Notes under the pieces: model-generated
The model's database searches: none
The model's input: only the letters and a program-made list of their open reading frames with translations
Told to the model about the DNA's origin: nothing
Translations under genes and position numbers: made by a program
Assembly (NCBI GenBank): GCA_024364805.1
Contig: CM044487.1
Span: forward strand, 75,637,991 to 75,663,790
Length of the DNA stretch: 25,800 nucleotides
Direction of reading: 5' to 3'
Origin: Euprymna scolopes
Taxonomy: Eukaryota > Mollusca > Cephalopoda > Sepiida > Sepiolidae
Shown: positions 18,801 through 25,800 of the stretch, in pieces
Position numbering within the stretch: position 1 is the stretch's first letter
Layout: the number at the start of each line of letters is the position of its first letter

Positions 18801-18803
<3 letters not shown>
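18161..18803. other. Anonymous AT-rich stretch
   Basis: The region upstream of the recognisable Penelope-like sequence (minus strand) may include its N-terminal part. The open frame 18118-18342 has no motif I recognise. Nothing is seen on the plus strand. Confidence 0.35.

Positions 18804-18890
<87 letters not shown>
18804..18890. repeat. (TA)n microsatellite, ~43 units
   Basis: An uninterrupted dinucleotide run. Confidence 0.98.
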
Positions 18891-18894
<4 letters not shown>

Positions 18895-18963
18895 GTGATT
18901 AGCAGTTAATAGAGGAGCAATAATACGGTGGAACTTTGTAGTAGCAGTAGAAAACTGAATGTT

Positions 18964-20475
18964 TAGTTTTATTTTTTTATTTTATTTTTTTTTATTACAT
19001 TTTTCACCCCAAACAAGGCAAATTGCCACTTTGGTGTAGGGGGCTAGTATCCGGGGCAACAACTACTGGGGTGCTATGTAGGGATTTGGGCAGCAAGGTG
19101 TTGGTTCACGTTACACTTGAACTTCTGCACGTCAGTACTGTTGGGGAAGCAGGGACCTGGAATGGAATTCCAGAGTCTAGCGGTTCTGGGGAAGAAACTA
19201 TTGGAGTAAAAAGATCTTTTACATCTAGGGATCTCTACAGTGTGGGGTGGGATTTAGCAGCCTGTCGGGTTTGTCGAGGGTGCTCACGTAGTGGGGGCAC
19301 AAGTGATTGCAGTTCGTCAGAGCATTCACCACTAAAATACTTGTAGAAAAGGCAGAGGGATGCAACATTTCGTCGATGGGACAGAGGCTGAAGCTTAGAT
19401 GCCAGTTCAGGGCCTATCAGGTTTGCGACTCTCTTTTGGACCTTGTCAAGGAGCGAGAGACTAATAGCAGATGCACCAGCCCAGATGTGGCAGCAATACT
19501 CCATACATGGGCGAATGGTGGCCTTATAGAGGTACAGGATACTTTCGGGTGTTAGTAGTTTTTTAGCACGGTAGAGAGAGCCCACCTTTCTTGCAGCGGC
19601 CCTGGCAATGCCTTCAATGTAATTGTTCCAACTCATGTTTCCTGTGAATGTTAGGCCAAGGAGTTTGAAAGATGGACTCTCAGATAAAGAGTCGTCGGCC
19701 ATTGCTATGGGTGGTAGAGAGGGTTTCTTGTAATTATTGAATGAAACAGTCTTGGCAGCATTGAACGCGACCAACCACTTTTGACCCCATTCCACTACAG
19801 ATTGGAGGTCTTCCTCTAGTGTTTCTGCCATTTCTTTAGAAATGTGTTCATTCGTCTTCCTGTCGTGCCTGCCATAGAGTGTAGTGTCATCAGCATATAT
19901 ACCCATCTCAGAGGCAATTTTGTCAGGGAGGTCATTTATGGATATCAGGAACAATAGAGGTCCAAGGATAGAACCTTGGGGCACCCCCGCATTTATATCA
20001 TATTGTTTAGATGTACGACCGTCGAGGACAACCTGGATTTTTCTCTTGTCTAAGAAGGATTTAATTATGTTAAGTATTCTACCAGTGATACCGTATGATC
20101 TAATTTTCCTGAGGAGACCCTCATGCCATACCCTGTCAAAAGCCTTAGATATATCTAGAGCTACCGCTCTGCCCTCCCCCGCTTTGTCCAGTGAATGGTA
20201 TATACGTTCAGAGATCACAGTTAGGATGTCTGCTGTGGAACGGGCTTGTCTAAATCCATATTATTTGTCAGTCAGTAGTTTAGCATCTGTAAGATGATGG
20301 ACTAGAGCATGGTTAATTATGGTCTCAAATATTTTGGCAAAAAGTGGGAGGAGGCTAATGGGGCGATAATTTGATGGGTCTGTCCTTTCGCCAGAATTCT
20401 TGAATACTGGTACAACAGAAGCAGTTTTCCAACAGCCCGGAAAGATAAGAGAAGAATTTGAAGTTGCATTTCACT
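18964..20475 (-). mobile_element. 5'-truncated LINE copy A (jockey/CR1-like), best preserved in the window
   Basis: This copy holds most of the reverse-transcriptase domain, the C-terminal region, a ~60-bp 3' UTR and an A-rich tail. The 3' end reads TTTGGGGTGAAAAATGTAA followed by A/T-rich units at 18964-19005. The same 3' end occurs in the copy at 22848-23720, which defines the family terminus. The 5' end stops near 20475, inside the RT N-terminal region. The endonuclease and ORF1 are therefore lost. I could not find clear target duplications. Confidence 0.9.
19074..20475 (-). pseudogene. LINE ORF2 reverse transcriptase, C-terminal ~2/3
   Basis: From the 5' side the minus strand reads FPGCWKTASVVPVFKNSGER, then NYRPISLLPLFAKIFE and YGFRQARSTADIL. 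Motif A follows (LDISKAFDRVWHEGLL), then motif B (AGVPQGSILGPLLFL) and motif C (GIYADDTTLYG), which completes the catalytic aspartates. Then come VVEWGQKWLVAFNAAKT, LGLTFTGNMSWN, LYLYKATIRPCMEYCCHIW and PLSHRRNVASLCLFYKYF. The frame is closed once, by TAA at 20261-20263 (complement of tta), where Gln or Lys would precede YGFR. A one-base deletion near 19240 is evident against the copy at 22848-23720. After it the text continues TVEIPRCKRSFYSNSFFPRT and ends at TAG 19074-19076. Only two disabling changes in about 1.4 kb imply a fairly young insertion. Confidence 0.9.
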
Positions 20476-20920
20476 AGCTGACAATATCATCAAATCATCA
20501 TATAAGGGCGAGCTGTGTGCCTCTATAAAAACTCACAGTTAAGGAAATCGATATCTATTAGCTAAGTGGAGCAATAGAAACGAAAACGAACAGTCGTTAG
20601 TTTCAAAACGTATTTGATGCTTAGCGTCTAGAACAAGTTTTCCGGAGAAAACACTCATGTTCATAATAGCAGAGTTTTATATTTGAGGCTAATTTTAATG
20701 TGTAAAGACTAACTGACTATAAAAAAATAGATTAAAAGCAAATGGAGAGTCATTTTCGGACAGCTCCGAGAAAGCTTGTGGGTTGAAAATTTGTCTGTGT
20801 TTATTACAATATTGTTTGAAGAGGAATTGCGTCTAAAGTTGGAGTCGCCATTGTAACTTCATCATGGTTTGTCGAGATTTGCACGCATCTTTTTTGTCCT
20901 TACATTAAGTAAACCAACTA
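20476..20920. other. Anonymous AT-rich stretch
   Basis: No coding or repeat feature is recognised. The sequence next to 20475 does not continue the LINE protein. Confidence 0.4.
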
Positions 20921-21108
20921 CAGTGTAATCCAGATATAAGAGATTTCTTACCATGCTTTGTTACTCTCTTATATCCGGGTTATCCTTATATCCTGCTTTC
21001 TATCCGGGTCACCCTGTACATTAACACAGGTTCTAATTTGGGACCAGAGAAAATCTCTCTTATATCTGTTTTTCGTATATTATGGTATCTTATATCCGGG
21101 TTAGACTG
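20921..21108. mobile_element. pogo/Tigger-like MITE, 188 bp
   Basis: The ends CAGTGTAATCCAGATATAAGA (20921 on) and the complement of TCTTATATCCGGGTTAGACTG (to 21108) form ~21-bp inverted repeats. They start CAGT-TAA-CC-GATATAA, the terminal pattern of many invertebrate pogo/Tigger elements. TA precedes the left end. The right flank reads CA, so one TA is probably mutated. The tip motif TTATATCCGGGTTA recurs inside near 20970-20985. There is no coding capacity. Confidence 0.75.
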
Positions 21109-21359
21109 CATATGCATAAATTTAAAATTGTACATTTTTTGCCATCTATACGAGTGAAAACTATTCATGGACATGTTCAAGTGGAACACATTTCAAATAA
21201 AATTATAAAACTCCTACTATAATCGGTTGCAACAATGTAGTAAAAACCTCAAACCCATTCGATTAGCAGCAAAATTACACCCCTTTACTGTATAAGTCCT
21301 TTATGTCGGAAGATTTTCTACATTGGCATCTTTTCTCGAACAGCTGGCTTTTGGAATTA

Positions 21360-21892
21360 TGAGGGATGTTCCCAAAGTAATGTCTCCTATTTTTATTCCG
21401 CATGAATGAATCAGAGGGGATTGAAAATTGCACTGTTATGATGACTGAACATGCATTTATGACCTGAAATTTTCATCTTTCCGTTGCAGATATTGACGAT
21501 GTGAGACTCTAAGAAAGCAAGCCTTGGAATAGACTGCGTCAGAAGCAGAGATGCGTCATTGAATAACTAGTAAAAGTACACTGAGAATGGTGGTGACTAT
21601 GTAGAAAAATAAATTCTAGAGCACAAAAGCTAGCTCGTTTTAATGGAATCACTTCAGTTTTTGTAGCTCTTCAACATTTTCAGTTTTAAAAAATGTAGAT
21701 TTTACTTTTACTTGTGGAATGAACCTCATATGTCAAAATGAGCTCTGTCGGTCATCGCTGACAAAACTGCATTGAGAATGATGGTGACTATGTAGAAAAA
21801 TACATTATGGAGAACAAAGGGCTGCTCGTTTTAATAGTATCAACTTTTTTAGTTAAAAAAAATAGGAGGCTTTACTTTTGAAACGGTCCTCA
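21360..21892 (+). mobile_element. mariner-family remnant with duplicated 3' end
   Basis: The left end TGAGGGATGTTCCCAAAGTA ... TCTCCTATTTTT (21360-21396) and the complement of the right end form ~35-bp terminal inverted repeats. The right end reads AAATAGGAGGCTTTACTTTTG ... CCTCA and finishes at 21892. Both sides are flanked by TA (21358-21359, 21893-21894). Near the 3' side the plus strand encodes GDYVEK, the usual C-terminus of mariner transposases, as ENGGDYVEK followed by TAA. The rest of the transposase is lost. The final ~150 bp appear twice (see the next entry). Confidence 0.8.
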
Positions 21893-21894
21893 TA
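21579..21894. repeat. Two direct copies of the mariner 3' end
   Basis: 21579-21730 and 21770-21894 both contain GAGAATG-TGGTGACTATG followed by TAGAAAAATA. Both also share AGCTCGTTTTAAT or its variant, and both end in a terminal repeat with CCTCATA. The first copy ends at CCTCA 21724-21728 with its own TA. The copies are clearly diverged. Confidence 0.85.
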
Positions 21895-22138
21895 TCCTGC
21901 GTCCTGTTTGCCAGAGCGTATAAACATGCAGAAATTTTAATGCTATATTTTTTGCTGTGCAACTCCCCACCTTGGTTGCGAATTTTATCACAGTAACTCT
22001 TTATATATCAATGGCAATATGTCCTGTTTCGGGTAAATAAAAGTAAAAAAATATTTTTTTGATGGTTCTATAATATTCTGGTATTTTAGTAATATGTAAT
22101 CACGAACTGATGATAAGCCCTCAAAATAACATTGTATT

Positions 22139-22216
22139 GATATATATTATTTATCTTACAGTATATGTTATCACTATCTTACTTATATATGTTACCACGT
22201 ATATTACTAATATAGT

Positions 22217-22257
<41 letters not shown>

Positions 22258-22323
22258 CGATATATGTTGCTGATATATGTTGCAATATGTCTTGTTGATA
22301 TATGTTGCAATATGTGTTGCTGT
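22139..22323. repeat. ATATGTTGCAAT-type satellite, first block
   Basis: Degenerate short units such as ATATGTTGCAATATGT and TATATGTTACCACGTATATTAC. A (TA)n run at 22220-22255 lies inside. The same unit type resumes at 22758-22847 and 23721-23840. Confidence 0.7.
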
Positions 22324-22757
22324 TAGTGATAGAACGATTCCAATATTTTTCCCGATTTCGATACAATTACCGATTCCGTACTAAATTCCCGTTTCCGATA
22401 CAATACCGATTCCGATAAATATTTAACTATATAGTTGTATTTTTCTCTGATTACCGTAAAAACACATATGTTAAATAGGCATATATTTTCCTAAACGTAA
22501 AAATATGGTTGTCGGGGACGATCTATCGATTTTAACTTTACTGGTGGTTTTAAATCAATAAATATTTATTATTTTATCATTATTGCTAGCAATGACAGAT
22601 TTTGCTTTAAACAAAATCAAATGAAGAAAAATAATTAAAAGAATCGTTTTGGTATCGGAAAATCGATACAAATTTTTCCGATTCCGATACCTATTCCGAT
22701 ACCCTCAAATATTCCGATTTTTCCGATTCTCGATTCCGATTAATCATCCCAACACTA
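22324..22757. mobile_element. hAT-like MITE inserted in the satellite
   Basis: The ends TAGTGATAGAACGATT (22324 on) and the complement of AATCATCCCAACACTA (to 22757) match at most positions. They resemble hAT termini of the TAGTGxTGGGAxGATTAATCG type. Many subterminal CCGATTCCGATAC motifs lie at 22352-22412 and 22655-22740. The 8-bp flanks GTTGCTGT and GTTACAAT agree at 5 of 8 positions. This could be an eroded target duplication or simply satellite similarity. No transposase is seen. Confidence 0.7.
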
Positions 22758-22847
22758 GTTACAATATATATTATGATATATATTACGGATCTATGTTAAA
22801 ATATGTTACAATACGTTGCAATATATACTATATGTTATTAATATATG
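22758..22847. repeat. ATATGTTACAAT-type satellite, second block
   Basis: GTTACAATATATATTATGAT, then ATATGTTACAATACGTTGCAA. It continues the array broken by the MITE and then by the LINE. Confidence 0.75.
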
Positions 22848-23720
22848 TTTTGTTTTGTTTTTTTGTTTTTTTTACATTTTCACCCCAAACAAGGCACATT
22901 GCCACTTTTTTATAGGGGGATACTATAAGGGACATAGGCATCAGGGGTACTGAGTAGTGAGTTGGGCAGCAAGATATCGGTTCACGTTACACTTGAAATG
23001 CTGCATGTCAGTACAGTTGGGGAAGCAGGGACCCGGAAGGGAATTCCAAAGTCTAGCGGTTCTGGGGAAGAAACTACTGGAGTAGAAGGCTCTCTTACAT
23101 CTAGGGATCTCTACTGTGAAGGGGTAGGATTTAGCTGGGTTTGTCGGGGGTATTTAGGTCAAGGGGGCACAACTACTTGAAGTTCGTCAGAGCATTCACC
23201 GTTAAAGTACTTGTAGAACAGGCAGAGGGATGCAACATTTCGTCGATGGGACAGTTCAGAACCTATTAGATTGGCAACTCTCTTTTGAACCTTGTCTTGG
23301 AGCGAGAGACTAGTAGCAGATGCACCAGCCCAAATATGACAACAATACACTCATACATGGGCGAATGGTGGCCTTATAAAGGTATAGGATACTTTCGGGC
23401 GTTAGTATCTTTCTAGCACAGTAGAGAGAGCCTGCCTTCTTTGCAGCGGTCCTGGCGATACTCTCAATTGTTCCAACTCATGTTTCTTGTGAGCATTAGG
23501 CCGAGGAGTTTAAAAGAAGTACTTTCAGATAAAGAGTCATTGGGCATTGCTATTAGTGGTAGAGAAGGTTTCTTGTAATTATTGAAGGAAACGAGTTTAG
23601 TCTTGGCAGCATTGAATGTGATCATCCATTTATGTCCCATTCCACTACAGATTGGAGGTCATCCTCTAGTGTTTCTGCCATTTCCTTAGATATGTGTTCA
23701 TTTGTTTTCCTGTTGTGTCT
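22848..23720 (-). mobile_element. 5'-truncated LINE copy B, same family as 18964-20475
   Basis: It has the same 3' end as copy A (CACTTT ... GGGGGATAC region and TTTGGGGTGAAAATGTAA on the minus strand) and a long A/C tail at 22848-22873. It encodes the RT C-terminal region with MYCCHIWAGASATSLSL and SHRRNVASLCLFYKYFNGECS. The protein end is TGA, complement of 22941-22943. Relative to copy A, a short in-frame stretch before SHRR (ASKLQPL) is missing and several frame changes occur. The 5' end falls just upstream of the motif C region, directly in the satellite, so the insertion site was the array itself. Confidence 0.9.
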
Positions 23721-23840
23721 GTTACAATATATGTTACTTATAATAATGATATATTTTACAATATTTGTTGCAATCTATGTTGTAATATGTATTACAATAC
23801 ATATTACAATATGCGTTACAATATATGTCAACGATATGAT
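23721..23840. repeat. ATATGTTACAAT-type satellite, third block
   Basis: GTTACAATATATGTTACTTA, then TGTTGCAATCTATGTTGTAA, then ACAATACATATTACAATATG. This is the far side of the LINE insertion. Confidence 0.75.
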
Positions 23841-24706
23841 TCATCATTTTGGGTTCCTTCGTTTTTCAATATTTTCGTTTCTTATTTATGTATTCATTTC
23901 ATATAAAGATGATGTGTGATACGATAGAAATAATATGACTGAAAGTTCTCATAAGTTCTAAACTCTCACTAACGTTAAATATAAATGCGTAATACAAAAC
24001 TACATTATTTTAATTTATGGCTGACAGAAGCAGTTTTGTACAAAACAAATAAACTGGTTTTCAGAGATTAAAAAATGGCGGCAAACAAGTGACGAAGCGG
24101 AGGAAAATCTTGCGAAACAATGACACGTTTGTTCCAAATAAATTCAAAATAGCCGCTGCGCATAAGAGATTTTACAGAAATACTGCTTTATGTCAAATAA
24201 AAAAATAATATTTTTTAAATACCAAAAGAAGAGTAGATATCATTGGAAAGTCTAATTTTAGACAAATTGTAACCCCGAATGTGTTTATTTTGAAAGAGTG
24301 GGGGTTTATGATAAGAAATGAAAACGAATTTAAATTAGTTGTAAGGACGGAAATAAGGAAAATAACTATAATTATTTCTTTCAGTTCTCACTGGAATTAA
24401 ATGAAATGATTTATTAATATTTGTTTTTCAATGATCTTTTCTCATGTGCGTATTTCCGGTCGACATTTTTTTTAAAAACGTTTTTTACTGATAACATGCA
24501 AAATTCCATTAGCAAATGCTATCTGTTGTTTACTTACACTCAAGGTTTAAGTGAAATTATATAACATCTATTTCTAAGTCGAGTTAACTGACGTTGCACG
24601 ATTTCTGTATCAATCCGTAACACATATTTAAGTAACAGTATAAGCAAAGATATTAAGATTTGACACTTGTCGGAATGTTAATTGCAAGCAAATGACTTTC
24701 TTAAAT
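23841..24706. other. Anonymous AT-rich stretch
   Basis: No gene or known element is seen. The open frames at its left edge come from satellite sequence. Confidence 0.4.
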
Positions 24707-25800
24707 TGGAACATATTTAAAATTATGTACGAAACATAAAATTAACGTTTTTTTAACAGAACACATTTAAAATTATGTACGAAACCTAAAATTGACATTT
24801 TTTAACAGAACACATTTCAAATTATGTACGAAACCTAACATTAACATTTTTTAACAGAACACATTTCAAATTATGTACCAAACCTAAAAATTAACGTTTT
24901 ATTTTTAACAGAACACATTTAAAATTATGTACGAAAGCTAAAATTACGTTTTCTAACAGAACACATTTAAAATTATGTACCAAACCTAAAATTAACGTTT
25001 TTTTAACAGAACACATTAACATTTTCTAACAGAACATTTAAAATTATGTACAAAACCTAAAATTAACAATTTTTAACAGAACACATTTAAAATTATGTAC
25101 CAAACCTAAAATAAACGTTTTCTACCGGAACACATTTAAAATTATGTACAAACCTAAAATTTACGTTTTTTAACAGAACACATTTAAAATTATGTACGGA
25201 ACCTAAAATTAACGTTTTTTTTAACAGAACACATTTAAAGTTATATACCAACACTAAAATTAACGTTTTCTAACAGAACACATTTAAAATTATGTACGAA
25301 AGCTAAAATTACGTTTTCTAACAGAACACATTTAAAATTATGTATCAAACCTAAAATTAACGTTTTTTTTAACAGAACACATTTTAAATTATGTACCAAA
25401 CCTAACATTAACATTTTCTAGCAGAACATTTAAAATTATGTACGAAACATAAAATTAACGTTTTTTAACAGAACACATTTGAAATTATGTACTGCACCTA
25501 AAATTAACGTTTTTTTTACCAAAACACATTTAAAATTATGTACCAAACCTAAAATTAACATTTTTTAACAGAACACATTTAAAATTATGTATCAAACCTA
25601 AAATTTACGATGTTTTAACAGAACAAATTTAAAATTATGTACCCAGCCTAAAATTCACGTTTTCTAACAGAACACATTTAAAATTATGTACCAAACCTAA
25701 AAATTAACGTTTTTTTTAATAAAATACATTTAAAATTATGTAAGAAATCCAAAATTAACATTTTTTTAACAGAACACATTTAAAATTATGTACGAAACCT
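24707..25800. repeat. Minisatellite, ~22 units of ~50 bp, continuing past the window
   Basis: The unit is approximately AACAGAACACATTTAAAATT, ATGTACCAAACC, TAAAATTAACGTTTTTT in that order. Units vary in the T-run (4-8), in ACC/ACG after ATGTA, and in TAAC/GACA variants. I count 22 TTATGTA-type cores from 24722 to 25787. One unit near 24990-25025 is shortened. No open frame runs through it. Confidence 0.97.

Noticed and set aside
19023-19555. Plus-strand open frames of 82 and 107 codons
   Set aside because: Antisense shadows of the LINE C-terminal region and 3' UTR. The frame at 22962-23180 is the same shadow in the second copy.
19884-20297. 137-codon plus-strand open frame
   Set aside because: It is the antisense shadow of the LINE reverse transcriptase on the minus strand, which carries all palm motifs.
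1-25800. CRISPR arrays, bacterial operons, promoters or terminators
   Set aside because: The window is eukaryotic in character. The regular repeats are minisatellites and transposon parts with no spacer structure.

Overview
The window looks like intergenic, AT-rich, repeat-dense DNA from an invertebrate animal. A mollusc, and possibly a cephalopod, is my best guess. That guess rests on long (TA)n microsatellites, several jockey/CR1-like LINE copies, a Helitron whose protein layout recalls molluscan ones, a Penelope-like retroelement and several small DNA-transposon derivatives. No host protein-coding gene could be supported. Nearly every recognisable coding stretch is a piece of a transposable element, and most are decayed. 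The species guess comes from memory of such families, not from a search.

Layout. Positions 138-2990 (minus) hold a Helitron remnant: N-terminal region, zinc-finger segment, Helitron-like N domain, then part of the Pif1-type helicase. The HUH nuclease core is deleted, and the helicase end runs into a perfect 26-bp inverted repeat at 155-208. Positions 3000-5070 are mostly anonymous. A short LINE reverse-transcriptase piece (5078-5242, plus) ends at a (TA)n tract. Positions 5541-6311 and 10964-11425 are two copies of one family with ~125-bp terminal inverted repeats and a tRNA-like (A box/B box) interior. A three-unit ~87-bp tandem repeat lies at 6842-7110. Positions 7225-9175 are a minus-strand LINE cluster containing a 265-bp near-identical duplication. 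Positions 9420-16500 are largely anonymous, with simple repeats.

Positions 16500-18160 hold a decayed Penelope-like element (minus). Two elements were inserted into it: a 5S-rRNA-derived SINE (17022-17439, 11-bp target duplications) and a LINE 3'-end fragment (about 17971-18057). Positions 18964-20475 are the best-preserved LINE copy: reverse transcriptase with one stop, one frameshift and a 3' tail. A pogo/Tigger-like MITE (20921-21108) and a mariner remnant with a doubled 3' end (21360-21892) follow.

Positions 22139-23840 are an ATATGTTGCAAT-type satellite split by a hAT-like MITE (22324-22757) and a second LINE copy of the same family (22848-23720). The window ends inside a minisatellite of ~50-bp units (24707-25800) with a higher-order duplication. 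The elements do not form a pathway. Their nesting gives a relative order of insertions. The two most unusual items are the 5S-headed SINE without an A-tail and the inverted-repeat element carrying a Pol III-like promoter.
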